Below, piece by piece: positions 1 through 9,405 of a DNA stretch of 20,397 bases (within the stretch, counting starts at the first letter, position 1; the number at the start of each line of letters is the position of its first letter). Position numbers and translations under genes: made by a program. This DNA comes from Bacteroidaceae bacterium (GTDB lineage Bacteria > Bacteroidota > Bacteroidia > Bacteroidales > Bacteroidaceae). Under the pieces are notes generated by a model that was given only the letters and a program-made list of their open reading frames with translations, ran no database searches and had not been told where the DNA came from. The stretch spans positions 1 to 20,397 of the forward strand of contig JAFVTT010000033.1 in NCBI GenBank assembly GCA_017503065.1, given 5' to 3'.

Positions 1-156
1 AAGTCCTATGGTGGATGCCGCCAGCATAATACCGGCACAATATCCCAGGACGGTGTCGTTCCACTTGTGTGGCAATTCCTTTATAAAGAAGCCGAGCACG
101 GAACCCAGCATGGTGGCTCCGCATAGTCCGGCTGCGCTGATCAGTACTTGTTGCAT
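1..156 (-). CDS. ZIP-family metal transporter, N-terminal fragment (cut by left edge)
   Basis: Fifty-two codons are visible on the minus strand, from an ATG at 156 to the left edge without a stop. The translation starts MQQVLISAAG and continues with a glycine-rich hydrophobic first helix (LCGATMLGSVLGFF), a short basic loop (KELPHKWND) and a second helix start (TVLGYCAGIMLAASTIGL). This two-helix opening, with a G-AGIMLAAS-type second helix, is typical of ZIP (ZupT-like) inner-membrane carriers of zinc and other divalent metals. Metal specificity cannot be told because the metal-binding helices 4 and 5 lie outside the window. A good Bacteroidetes promoter sits just upstream, so the gene probably has its own transcript. 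Family assignment is by recognition of the N-terminus only. Confidence 0.7.
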   Translation of the reverse strand, partial: MQQVLISAAGLCGATMLGSVLGFFIKELPHKWNDTVLGYCAGIMLAASTIGL

Positions 157-179
157 AGTGTGCGTATGTTATTGCTCTG

Positions 180-211
180 CAAAGATACGATTAAGTGAGA
201 GAAATCCCAAA
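180..211 (-). promoter_or_regulatory. Bacteroidetes-type promoter of the ZIP transporter gene
   Basis: Read on the minus strand this is TTTG (211-208), 20 bp, TATCTTTG (187-180), an exact match to the Bacteroidetes primary-sigma consensus TTTG-N19-21-TAnnTTTG. Transcription would start near 174, leaving about 17 nt before the ATG at 156. Confidence 0.7.
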
Positions 212-289
212 TTTATTAGAGGATTTCCAAGTGAGAGTATCTTAGAGCCGCAAGACTCAAGGATACGATTAAGCGAGAGAAATCCCAAA
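184..289. repeat. 28-bp direct repeat carrying a duplicated promoter core
   Basis: The 28 bp at 184-211 recur at 262-289 with one mismatch (position 196 against 274), a period of 78 bp. Each copy holds the -33 TTTG and the full 20-bp spacer of the ZIP promoter. The downstream -7 box is perfect for copy 1 (TATCTTTG) and has one change for copy 2 (TATCCTTG, 265-258). Between them 229-237 repeats the AAGTGAGAG of copy 1, and GTATCTT at 237-243 is the inverse of AAGATAC at 182-188. This fills most of the 169-bp gap between trmN6 and the transporter. Confidence 0.75.
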
Positions 290-325
290 GAATCAGTTCT
301 GTGATAATGAAAAAGGGACGGTCTG

Positions 326-1054
326 CTACAGATAGAAATCCTTACATAGGAGGGAATATTCCTGACTACGTCCTCCATCGGGAGAGTGGAGGGTCATGAC
401 TGTACAAGAAGCACTCTCACTTGTTTGGAAACCAAACTCTAAGAGCACACGCTTTGGAGTTTTCCTTGAAACCGTCTGCACACGACATTCCCTGCGGATA
501 TGAAGTCCGTTCTTCAGGGCTGAGCCTACGAAAAAATCCCTTGCTTGCATAGGGATGACGAGGGCAAAAGTTCCGTCCTCCTTCATCAGGCGGCAGACGG
601 ATTCCACAAGGGCACCGAAGGACAGATGCACGGCATTGCGGGCCATGCTGCGCCGTTGGTCTGGCGGAAGAGTGTCTTCTGTGTAATAAGGGGGATTGCA
701 CAGAATCAGGTCAAAGGATTCAGCCGCAGGTTCCGCGGCCAGGTTCCTGACGTCGGCCACCCGGAACCGCACCCTGCCGGCAAAGGGGCTCTGCAGGGCG
801 TTTTCCGTGGCCTCCTCTATGCTGGGCACGTCTATGTCTATGCCAAGCACCTGGGCGCGAGGACAACGTTGTGCCGCCATGAGCGAAATGACACCGCATC
901 CGCACCCTATGTCCAGTATGGATGCCTGTGGACGGGTATTGCAAGCCTGCACGTCTGCCCATGCTCCAAGCAGCACGGCATCGGTGCCTACACGCATGGA
1001 ACTCCTGTCGTGGCTGACCTGGAATTTGCGGAATCTGAAGGGTTCTGTTGCCAT
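326..1054 (-). CDS. trmN6: tRNA1(Val) (adenine(37)-N6)-methyltransferase, TrmN6/YfiC family
   Basis: This 242-residue SAM-dependent methyltransferase belongs to the family that in E. coli N6-methylates A37 of tRNA-Val1. The start at 1054 (MATEPFRFRKFQVSHDRSSM) was chosen because the conserved family N-terminus begins there. An in-frame ATG at 1246 would add 64 non-homologous residues and run across the lon promoter into lon. The SAM-binding motif I LDIGCGCG is at about 47-54, the acidic loop GIDID at about 71-75, and the N6-adenine MTase signature NPPY at 120-123. Length is normal for the family. The gene is divergent from lon and followed after 169 bp by the ZIP transporter on the same strand. 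No convincing promoter of its own was found; TAAATTTG at 1071-1064 on the minus strand has no -33 partner and lies only 10 bp from the ATG. Confidence 0.9.
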   Translation of the reverse strand: MATEPFRFRKFQVSHDRSSMRVGTDAVLLGAWADVQACNTRPQASILDIGCGCGVISLMAAQRCPRAQVLGIDIDVPSIEEATENALQSPFAGRVRFRVADVRNLAAEPAAESFDLILCNPPYYTEDTLPPDQRRSMARNAVHLSFGALVESVCRLMKEDGTFALVIPMQARDFFVGSALKNGLHIRRECRVQTVSRKTPKRVLLEFGFQTSESASCTVMTLHSPDGGRSQEYSLLCKDFYL

Positions 1055-1132
1055 AATCGGGGACAAATTTACCACTTTCCCTTCAATAACCTGTGATTTG
1101 CGCGGGAAAAAGAAATTAAGGCCGGGCATAAT

Positions 1133-1163
1133 TTTGTACTTCCCCCGGTTTTTCATATCTTTG
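1133..1163 (+). promoter_or_regulatory. Bacteroidetes-type promoter of the lon operon
   Basis: TTTG at 1133-1136 and TATCTTTG at 1156-1163 are separated by 19 bp, matching the TTTG / TAnnTTTG consensus. Transcription would begin near 1168-1170, about 50 nt before the lon ATG. It is the only good promoter match seen before the four-gene run lon-tgt-permease-helicase. Confidence 0.65.
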
Positions 1164-1221
1164 CAAGCCAATATTATATTGTACACATACACGCACACAG
1201 AATCTTTTAAGTCACACGTAT

Positions 1222-3711
1222 ATGCGGAAGAACTCTTCGTTTTCATTCGTTACAGAAATAGATGCCGACATAGAAAAGGTAATACGCCAGAGCAACGACG
1301 GCGACATGGGCATACTGGCCCTGCGCGACAACATACTCTTCCCCGGCACGGTGACCCCCGTCACCATAGGCAGGAAGAAGAGCCTGAAGACACTGAAACT
1401 GGCCGACAAGAAAGGCGCCCTGGTAGCCGCCTTCGTGCAGAAGAACCCAGAAACGGACGAGCCGGGTATGGACGACCTCTACCACGTGGGCACGGTATGC
1501 AGGATAGTCCACCTGATGAAGTTGCCCGACGGCAACCACAACGCCCTGCTCCAGGCACTCAACCGCGCAGGACTGGACTCTCTGGAGGAAACCGCGGACG
1601 GACTTGTGGGACACGTGACGGCAATACCCGAGATAAAGAGCCCCGACAGGGAAGCCGAACTCACCGTAACCACGGAGATGATACAGGAGCGCATCAAGCG
1701 CCTCTCCACCATGAGCGAGGACATACCCATGGAGGTGATGGAATTCATCAAGAAGATGCCCACGGGAGTGTTCTTCGTGAACTTCATCTGCACCAACTTC
1801 CCCTTCCCCACCGAGAAGAAGGCGCAACTCGTATGCGAGGACACCGACCTGGGACGTGCCACCCTGCTGCTGAAGTTCCTGAACTTCGAGATACAACTGG
1901 CCAAGATGCGTCAGGACGTGGAGGCAAAGACACACGCCGACCTGAACCGCCAGCAACGAGAATATTTCGTGAACCAGGAGATACGCAACCTGCAGGCAGA
2001 ACTGGGCAATACGGACGAGTTCTCCAGCAAGTTCGACGACCTGAACCAACTGCGCATCCAGGCAAGGGAGAAGAAGTGGAGCATAGCCATCGCCGAGACC
2101 TTCGACAAGGAACTGACGAAACTCTCGCGCATCAACGCACAGAGCCCCGACTACAACGTGCAACTCAACTACCTCCAGACAATGCTGCAACTGCCCTGGG
2201 GAGAGTACACGCAGGACAATCTGGACCTGAAGCGCGCACAACGCTTCCTGGACGAGGACCACTACGGAATGGAGAAGGTGAAGGAACGCATCCTGGAACA
2301 CCTGGCCGTGCTGAAACTGAAGGCCGACAAGAAGAGCCCCATCATCTGCCTGTACGGCCCTCCCGGAGTGGGCAAGACCAGCCTTTGCAAGAGCATAGCC
2401 AATGCCCTGAAGCGCAACTACGTGAGAATATCCCTGGGTGGCATGCACGACGAGAGCGAGATACGCGGACACCGGCGCACCTACATCGGAGCCATGCCCG
2501 GACGCATAGTGAAGAGCATCATAAAGGCCGGCAGTTCCAACCCCGTCTTCGTGCTGGACGAGATAGACAAGGTGACACAGGCCACCGTGCACGGAGACCC
2601 CTCCAGCGCCCTGCTGGAAGTGCTCGACCCCGAGCAGAACACCGCCTTCCACGACAACTTCCTGGATGTCGACTACGACCTGTCGCGCGTAATGTTCATA
2701 GCCACGGCCAACGACATACACACCATACCCCGTCCCCTGCTCGACCGCATGGAACTCATCGAGGTGGGCGGATACATCACCGAGGAGAAGGTGGAGATAG
2801 CCAGGCGCCACCTATTCCCCAAGGAAAAGGAAAACAACGGCCTGGACAAGCAGAAAGGGCTGAAGATAAAGAAGGGCGCCATAGAGAAAATCATCGAAAA
2901 CTATACCCGCGAAAGCGGAGTGCGCTCGCTGGAGAAGCAGATAAACAAGATGCTGCGCAAGGTGGCCCTGGAGTTTGCCAAGGCACAGGGCGGCGATGCC
3001 GGCACCGACATCCGTGTGGACAAGAACATAGACGAGAAGGAGGTGGAGCGCCTGCTGGGCAAACCCCTCTTCACACGCGACACCTACCAGGGCAACGGAT
3101 TTGCCGGTGTGGTGACAGGCCTGGCATGGACAAGCGTGGGAGGCGAAATCCTCTTCATTGAAACCAGCGTGTCCGAAGGCAAGGGAGGAAGGCTCACGCT
3201 GACCGGCAACCTGGGCGACGTGATGAAGGAATCGGCCACCATAGCACTGGAGTACATACGTTGCCACACACGCGACCTGGGCATAGACCCTCGCGTGTTC
3301 GACAACTACAACCTGCACATCCACGTGCCCGAAGGCGCCGTGCCCAAGGACGGACCTTCTGCCGGCATAACCATGGCCACCAGCATAGCCTCGGCACTGA
3401 CCCAGCGCAAGGTGCGCAAGGAACTGGCCATGACGGGCGAGATAACCCTGCGAGGCAAGGTTTTGCCCGTGGGAGGCATCCGCGAGAAGATACTGGCCGC
3501 CAAGCGTGCCGGCATAAAGCACATAATACTGTGCCAGGACAACAAGAAGGACATTGAGGAGATACCGGCCATATACATCAACGGCCTGGAGTTCCACTAT
3601 GTGAACACCGTCATGGACGTGCTGGATTATGCCTTGCTGAAGGAAAAGGTGGCCAACCCCATAGAGTTCCGCTTTGAAGAGGCAAAGACCGAAAAGGATT
3701 CAACGAAATAA
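1222..3711 (+). CDS. lon: ATP-dependent Lon protease (LonA)
   Basis: The 829-residue protein is a full-length LonA, the cytoplasmic AAA+ serine protease that degrades misfolded and regulatory proteins. Domains run in the usual order. The N-terminal substrate-binding LON domain occupies about 30-230 ([19 protein letters not shown]) and is followed by a helical linker. The AAA+ module has Walker A GPPGVGKT at 379-386 and Walker [10 protein letters not shown] at 442-450. The C-terminal S16 protease domain has the catalytic serine S713 in DGPSAG and the catalytic lysine K756 in [13 protein letters not shown]; the Ser-Lys distance of 43 equals that of E. coli Lon (S679/K722). A roughly 30-residue extension precedes the LON domain, common in Bacteroidetes. 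AUA is the favoured isoleucine codon in many stretches. The gene leads a likely operon and tgt starts 46 nt later. Confidence 0.97.
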   Translation: MRKNSSFSFVTEIDADIEKVIRQSNDGDMGILALRDNILFPGTVTPVTIGRKKSLKTLKLADKKGALVAAFVQKNPETDEPGMDDLYHVGTVCRIVHLMKLPDGNHNALLQALNRAGLDSLEETADGLVGHVTAIPEIKSPDREAELTVTTEMIQERIKRLSTMSEDIPMEVMEFIKKMPTGVFFVNFICTNFPFPTEKKAQLVCEDTDLGRATLLLKFLNFEIQLAKMRQDVEAKTHADLNRQQREYFVNQEIRNLQAELGNTDEFSSKFDDLNQLRIQAREKKWSIAIAETFDKELTKLSRINAQSPDYNVQLNYLQTMLQLPWGEYTQDNLDLKRAQRFLDEDHYGMEKVKERILEHLAVLKLKADKKSPIICLYGPPGVGKTSLCKSIANALKRNYVRISLGGMHDESEIRGHRRTYIGAMPGRIVKSIIKAGSSNPVFVLDEIDKVTQATVHGDPSSALLEVLDPEQNTAFHDNFLDVDYDLSRVMFIATANDIHTIPRPLLDRMELIEVGGYITEEKVEIARRHLFPKEKENNGLDKQKGLKIKKGAIEKIIENYTRESGVRSLEKQINKMLRKVALEFAKAQGGDAGTDIRVDKNIDEKEVERLLGKPLFTRDTYQGNGFAGVVTGLAWTSVGGEILFIETSVSEGKGGRLTLTGNLGDVMKESATIALEYIRCHTRDLGIDPRVFDNYNLHIHVPEGAVPKDGPSAGITMATSIASALTQRKVRKELAMTGEITLRGKVLPVGGIREKILAAKRAGIKHIILCQDNKKDIEEIPAIYINGLEFHYVNTVMDVLDYALLKEKVANPIEFRFEEAKTEKDSTK

Positions 3712-3757
3712 AACGTCCATCACTACCCCACCCCCATAAAAAGAGCACCAAGGAAGA

Positions 3758-4888
3758 ATGACATTCGAACTACAGCATACAGACACACAGAGCAATGCCC
3801 GTGCGGGCTTGCTGACCACCGGCCACGGACAGATACAGACCCCCATCTTCATGCCCGTAGGCACCGTGGGTAGCGTGAAGGGACTCACCGTGCGCGACCT
3901 GAAGGAGGAAGTGAAGGCACAGATCATCCTGGGCAACACATATCACCTCTATCTGCGCCCAGGCACCGAGATACTGGAAAAGGCCGGAGGCCTGCATAAG
4001 TTCAACGGTTGGGACCGTCCCATACTTACCGACTCGGGCGGTTTCCAGGTGTTCTCCCTCACCGGCATACGCAAACTGACGGAGGAAGGATGCACCTTCC
4101 GCAGCCATCTGGACGGTTCAAAGCACATGTTCACCCCAGAGCGTGTAATGGACATAGAACGTAGCATCGGAGCAGACATCATAATGGCTCTGGACGAGTG
4201 CCCTCCCGGCACAAGCGACTATGCCTATGCGAAGAAAAGTCTGGGACTTACGCACCGGTGGTTGGACCGTTGCTTCAAGCGATTCAACGAGACGGAACCC
4301 CTCTACGGCTACAACCAGAGCCTCTTCCCCATAGTGCAGGGATGCACCTACAAGGACCTGCGTCGTGAGAGCGCCGAGTTCGTGGCATCGAAGAATGCCG
4401 ACGGCAATGCCATAGGAGGACTGGCCGTGGGCGAACCTGCCGAGGTGATGTACGAGATGATAGAGGTGGTGAACGAAATACTGCCCAAGGACAAGCCGCG
4501 CTACCTGATGGGAGTGGGCACACCGGCAAACCTGCTTGAAGGCATAGAGCGTGGCATAGACATGTTCGACTGCGTGATGCCGACCAGAAACGGACGCAAC
4601 GCATGCCTGTTCACCAGCGAGGGTATCATGAACATGCGCAACCGCAAGTGGGCGGACGACTTCACCCCCATAGATCCCAACGGCACGGCATCCGTGGACC
4701 TCTTCTACACAAAGGCATACCTGCACCACCTTTTCAAGGCACAGGAACTCCTGGCCCTGGAGATAGCATCCATACATAACCTGGCCTTCTACCTCTGGCT
4801 CGTAGGCGAGGCAAGGAAGCACATCATCGCAGGCGACTTCACCACATGGAAGGCCATGATGATAAGGCGAGTAACAAACAGATTGTAA
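3758..4888 (+). CDS. tgt: Queuine/preQ1 tRNA-guanine transglycosylase lacking the classical zinc cysteines
   Basis: The 376-residue TIM-barrel enzyme swaps G34 of GUN-anticodon tRNAs for a 7-deazaguanine base (preQ1 in most bacteria) in queuosine synthesis. ILTDSGGFQVFSL carries the general-base aspartate D92; SLFPIVQGCTYKDLR and GLAVGEP form the base pocket; MFDCVMPTRNGRN carries the nucleophile D271. The oddity is the C-terminal zinc site. E. coli has DPECDCYTC with Cys302/304/307 plus His333. Here the aligned stretch is DPNGTASVD (306-314), so the three cysteines become G309, A311 and D314, while the histidine H340 in IASIHNL remains. My recollection is that other Bacteroidetes Tgt proteins share this, so it is probably a lineage trait rather than damage. 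The gene lies 46 nt after lon and 12 nt before the permease gene. Confidence 0.95.
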   Translation: MTFELQHTDTQSNARAGLLTTGHGQIQTPIFMPVGTVGSVKGLTVRDLKEEVKAQIILGNTYHLYLRPGTEILEKAGGLHKFNGWDRPILTDSGGFQVFSLTGIRKLTEEGCTFRSHLDGSKHMFTPERVMDIERSIGADIIMALDECPPGTSDYAYAKKSLGLTHRWLDRCFKRFNETEPLYGYNQSLFPIVQGCTYKDLRRESAEFVASKNADGNAIGGLAVGEPAEVMYEMIEVVNEILPKDKPRYLMGVGTPANLLEGIERGIDMFDCVMPTRNGRNACLFTSEGIMNMRNRKWADDFTPIDPNGTASVDLFYTKAYLHHLFKAQELLALEIASIHNLAFYLWLVGEARKHIIAGDFTTWKAMMIRRVTNRL

Positions 4889-4900
4889 ACACAGGGGAGC

Positions 4901-5998
4901 ATGAAACTATTCACCCGACTGGACAAGTACATAATAAAGAAGTTTCTGGGGACATACGTCTTCAGCATCATCCTTATCATCAGCATTGCCGTGGTGTTCG
5001 ACTTCAACGACAATGTGGACAAGTTCACCACCAACAATGCTCCGTGGGAAGGCATCATCTTCACATATTATGCCAACTTCATCCCCTTCTACTCCAACCT
5101 GTTCTCGGCACTGTTCGTCTTCATCTCCGTGATATTCTTCACGGTGAAACTGGCGGACAATAGCGAGATAATAGCCATGCTGGCGGCAGGAGTGAGTTTC
5201 CGGAGGCTGATGTGGCCCTACATGTTCAGCGCCGCACTCATTGCCGCACTGAACTTCTACCTGGGCACGGACGTGATACCAAGGGGCAGTGTCGAGCGCC
5301 TCGCCTTTGAGAACCAATACAAGAAAAGGATAAAGGTGAAGATGTGGGCGGACAACGTGCACCTGCAGGTGGACAGCGGTGTGGTGGCCTTCATGGAACA
5401 CTACGACGGAACATCCAACACGGGATACCACTTCTCCCTGGACAAGTTCGAGGACAAGAAACTGGTATCGCACCTCACCGCCACATCCGCCCAGTATGAC
5501 ACCATCTCCGACGTGCGCTTCAAATGGACGCTGAGAAACGTGAACATCCGAGAACTGAGCGGACCTCGCGAGAAAATCACGCACTACAACCAGATAGACA
5601 GTATCATAAAACTCGAGCCCCAGGACTTCCTGCTCACCAACAAGATGCAAGAAACCATGACCTCGCCCCAACTGAAGGACTTCATCGACCGCCAACGCAT
5701 ACGAGGCATTGCCGGATTGAGGGACTTCGAGGTGGAGTACCACAAACGCATTGCCGCTCCATTTGCCGCTTTTGTACTCAGTATAATAGGAGCAAGCCTG
5801 TCGGCACGCAAGCGCAAGGGAGGCATGGGTACCGCACTGGGCATAGGTCTTGCACTGAGTGCCACATACATCCTTCTTCAGGGCGTATGTGCAACGTTCA
5901 GCACGCAGGCAGGCATGCAGCCCTGGCTTGCCGCATGGCTACCTAATATAATATATATACCCATAGCCATATATCTGTACACGAAGGCTCCTAGATAA
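4901..5998 (+). CDS. LptF/LptG (YjgP/YjgQ)-family permease of the LPS export complex
   Basis: The 365-residue integral inner-membrane protein fits the LptF/LptG family, which with the ATPase LptB extracts lipopolysaccharide from the inner membrane and feeds it to the periplasmic bridge. The family pattern is clear. An N-terminal LDKYIIKKFLGTY precedes helix 1 (about 18-34). Two more hydrophobic segments (51-81 and 103-121) flank the conserved loop NSEIIAMLAAGVSFRRL, which contacts LptB. A long periplasmic jellyroll segment spans about 125-275. Three C-terminal helices follow (about 283-303, 312-333, 341-361). Only one LptF/G gene is present and I cannot say from sequence whether it plays the F or the G role. 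The tgt - permease order is common in Bacteroidetes, and the 12-nt gap after tgt implies cotranscription. Confidence 0.9.
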   Translation: MKLFTRLDKYIIKKFLGTYVFSIILIISIAVVFDFNDNVDKFTTNNAPWEGIIFTYYANFIPFYSNLFSALFVFISVIFFTVKLADNSEIIAMLAAGVSFRRLMWPYMFSAALIAALNFYLGTDVIPRGSVERLAFENQYKKRIKVKMWADNVHLQVDSGVVAFMEHYDGTSNTGYHFSLDKFEDKKLVSHLTATSAQYDTISDVRFKWTLRNVNIRELSGPREKITHYNQIDSIIKLEPQDFLLTNKMQETMTSPQLKDFIDRQRIRGIAGLRDFEVEYHKRIAAPFAAFVLSIIGASLSARKRKGGMGTALGIGLALSATYILLQGVCATFSTQAGMQPWLAAWLPNIIYIPIAIYLYTKAPR

Positions 5999-6040
5999 TA
6001 ACATAAGGACCGCACATCACATACACTCCGACACAACATA

Positions 6041-7459
<1,419 letters not shown>

Positions 7460-7480
7460 CCTTTGAATAGTACTTGATAC

Positions 7481-7536
7481 ACTCCTGGAAGGACTGAAAA
7501 TTATTTCAGAAATAACCTTTCAGGAGTTGCTTTTTT
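7481..7536 (+). terminator. Rho-independent terminator after the helicase gene
   Basis: A 12-bp stem pairs 7481-7492 (ACTCCTGGAAGG) with 7516-7527 (CCTTTCAGGAGT, one G-U pair). A second hairpin, CTGAAA-ATTA-TTTCAG (7494-7509), sits inside the loop. The stem is followed by GC and six T (7531-7536). It closes the lon-tgt-permease-helicase run. Confidence 0.85.
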
Positions 7537-7558
7537 AGAGATAAATGTTGTACCTTTG
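7527..7558 (+). promoter_or_regulatory. Promoter abutting the GTG start of the HU/SPOR gene
   Basis: TACCTTTG at 7551-7558 is an exact TAnnTTTG -7 box, with TTG at 7527-7529 placed 21 bp upstream. The TTG lies at the 3' foot of the preceding terminator stem. Transcription would start at about 7562-7564, essentially at the GTG codon. With the terminator tract ending at 7536 there is little other room for a promoter. Confidence 0.6.
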
Positions 7559-7563
7559 CCGTC

Positions 7564-8715
7564 GTGAAAGATTTAAGCAGACATATAGAATATCTCCTTT
7601 GCGAGCATGACTCGGTGGCAATACCAGGCATCGGAACCTTCATCACTGAAGACCTCCCCGCACGGTATTACATGGAGGAGAACACCTATCTCCCGCCCGT
7701 TAAGAGCGTGCGCCTGGATATCGGGCAGAAGCAGGACGACGGCAAGTTGGAGAACTGCTTGATTCAATTGCATCGTGTCACACGCAATGTTGCCCAGAAG
7801 TGGATAACGGATTATACCAACGACATCAACCAGGCTCTCGCAGAGGCCGGCTTCATGGATCTTGGCACAATGGGCAGATTGGTGTATGCAGACAATGTGG
7901 TTTCCTTCGAAGCCTGCGAGGCCGGTGTCAATTCACCCGAATGGTATGGCCTTGACTCTTTCCAGATGCCCAAGTTGCCTGCCTATGCGCACAAGCACAA
8001 TGGATACAAGGATCCCACACACTTCACCATAAGGCTTCGCCGTAGCACGGTACACCGTGTCATGACCGCGGCGGCAATGATCATCGTTGCCCTTACGGTC
8101 ATCGTCCCCAACTATGGTGCCTTCAGTCTCAACGGCAAATGGCAATCGCACTTTGCATCGGCAGAGAGTCTTATGACATTGTTCACCGCAAATCCCAAAC
8201 CCATTGCCGAACAGACTTTGCAGATAGCCGAGACCAAACCTGTTGCCATCGCCCCGGAAGAGGATATCCAGGATAATGCCGTTTCAGCAGAAGTAAGTCA
8301 GGATTCCACAATGCTTTCCGCAAGCACCGCAGAACCTGTGGAACAGGTGCAGGAAAATAACGTTGAGGTACCTGCCCTGCAGACCTCCACCGTACAGGAA
8401 CCTGTCACACATGAACCCGTCATGCAGGAAAAGGTTGTGGAGGAAAAGGTTGTGGAGGAAGCCGTTGCCGAATCCTCACCCGAAGTGAAGGGCTATTGTG
8501 TTGTCATGGCAAGCGCCATTACCCACAAGGGTGCCGAGCATCTTATCAGCAAACTCAACAAGGAGGGTTTCTTGAATGCCGTGAAGTATGACGACAATGG
8601 CATGCTCCGCGTTGTGCTTGTCGGATACGATAGCGAAGAGGCTGCACGTGCCGATATGGCCGTTGTACGCGCTACGGACAAGTTGTACTCCGGTTCTTGG
8701 CTGAAGCAATTCTAA
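7564..8715 (+). CDS. HU-CCDC81-type and SPOR domain membrane protein
   Basis: The 383-residue protein opens with two HU/IHF-like modules of the bacterial HU-CCDC81 type (about 1-60, LSRHIEYLLCEHDSVAIPGIGTF, and about 65-125). A basic segment and one transmembrane helix follow (about 166-182, VMTAAAMIIVALTVIVP). Next is a Glu/Val/Gln-rich low-complexity stretch (about 210-305, with QEKVVEEKVVEEAVAE) and a C-terminal SPOR domain (about 308-383, VKGYCVVMAS to SGSWLKQF). SPOR domains bind denuded glycan strands at division septa, so the likely topology is HU part in the cytoplasm and SPOR in the periplasm. The function is not established; a link between chromosome or cytoplasmic partner and septal peptidoglycan is inference. 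GTG at 7564 is the only start that keeps the first helix of the HU module; the next ATG (codon 37) would delete it. The FHA gene follows after 38 nt. Confidence 0.85.
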   Translation: MKDLSRHIEYLLCEHDSVAIPGIGTFITEDLPARYYMEENTYLPPVKSVRLDIGQKQDDGKLENCLIQLHRVTRNVAQKWITDYTNDINQALAEAGFMDLGTMGRLVYADNVVSFEACEAGVNSPEWYGLDSFQMPKLPAYAHKHNGYKDPTHFTIRLRRSTVHRVMTAAAMIIVALTVIVPNYGAFSLNGKWQSHFASAESLMTLFTANPKPIAEQTLQIAETKPVAIAPEEDIQDNAVSAEVSQDSTMLSASTAEPVEQVQENNVEVPALQTSTVQEPVTHEPVMQEKVVEEKVVEEAVAESSPEVKGYCVVMASAITHKGAEHLISKLNKEGFLNAVKYDDNGMLRVVLVGYDSEEAARADMAVVRATDKLYSGSWLKQF

Positions 8716-8753
8716 TATCATTTTCTCTCCTCCATAATTTTATCTATCACAAC

Positions 8754-9293
8754 ATGAAGCGTGTACGTTGTCCCAAATGTGACAGTTACATTACTTTTGA
8801 CGAAACGAAGTACCAGGCAGGACAGCAACTGGTATTCCAATGCCCGGAGTGCTCCAAGCAATTCGGCATACGCATGGGCACGAGCAAGGTACACGATACA
8901 CGCAAGAACGAGGTTTTGGATGAGGAGGCCAACAAGGACCAGTGTGGTAGCATCGTGGTGGTGGAAAATGTGTTCCACTACAAGCAGGTCCTTCCTCTCA
9001 GCATGGGCGACAATGTGCTTGGCAGATATGTAAAGGGCACGAACATAAACTTGCCCATAGAAACGGTGGACCCCAGCGTGGATACCAAGCATTGCATCAT
9101 CCGCGTGCAACGCAACAAGCGTGGGGAATTGCAATACATCCTCTGGGATGCCCCTTCCAACACCGGCACTTTCTATATGAATGACATCCTGGGCGACAAC
9201 GAGAAGGTGTCGCTTTCCGATGGCGACATCATCACCATAGGTGCCACCACGCTCATTCTTCGCACAGCAAAGGATGACGAGGCTCTTTTATAA
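8754..9293 (+). CDS. Zinc-ribbon and FHA domain protein
   Basis: This 179-residue protein starts with an MJ0042-type zinc ribbon, CPKC (6-9) and CPEC (30-33). After a charged linker it carries a Forkhead-associated domain (about 76-172): LGR at 89-91, the SVDTKH stretch at 108-113, SNTGTFYMND at 135-144 and the closing LSDGDIITIG at 154-163. FHA domains bind phosphothreonine peptides. The usual S-x-x-H is present only in modified form (DTKH), so phosphopeptide binding should be tested. The ATG at 8754 was chosen because the zinc ribbon begins at once after it; an in-frame ATG at 8697 lies inside the upstream gene. It is cotranscribed with the HU/SPOR gene by position (38-nt gap), suggesting a shared envelope or division role. 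No Ser/Thr kinase gene is in the window. Confidence 0.85.
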   Translation: MKRVRCPKCDSYITFDETKYQAGQQLVFQCPECSKQFGIRMGTSKVHDTRKNEVLDEEANKDQCGSIVVVENVFHYKQVLPLSMGDNVLGRYVKGTNINLPIETVDPSVDTKHCIIRVQRNKRGELQYILWDAPSNTGTFYMNDILGDNEKVSLSDGDIITIGATTLILRTAKDDEALL

Positions 9294-9302
9294 TATCAAG
9301 AT

Positions 9303-9323
9303 TATCTTTACTACTGAAAGATA
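9303..9323. terminator. Possible weak terminator hairpin between convergent genes
   Basis: TATCTTT (9303-9309) pairs with AAAGATA (9317-9323) around a 7-nt loop in the 112-bp gap between the convergent FHA and yggS genes. No T-run follows on either strand, and the stem is AT-rich. Confidence 0.25.
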
Positions 9324-9405
9324 TAGGGTATACTTATGATTCTCTAAAACTCCTCCTTGCCACCTGTATCAGGGAACAAGTGAGTAACAACATTGCTATG
9401 TGGAG

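Noticed and set aside
1064..1071. TAAATTTG on the minus strand as the trmN6 promoter
   Set aside because: It lacks a -33 element and ends 10 bp from the ATG.
1055..1246. N-terminal extension of 64 residues for TrmN6
   Set aside because: It overlaps the lon promoter and the lon start, and the family N-terminus begins at the ATG at 1054.
1243..2811. Antisense open frame of 522 codons opposite lon
   Set aside because: The protein is a Val/Gln/Leu/His-rich mirror of lon codons with no domain; absence of stops follows from codon bias in lon.
696..3161. Long open frame of 821 codons on the plus strand overlapping trmN6 and lon
   Set aside because: It is rich in Arg, His, Gly and Pro with no family resemblance and overlaps the in-frame evidence for Lon almost entirely; it is a shadow of biased codon use.
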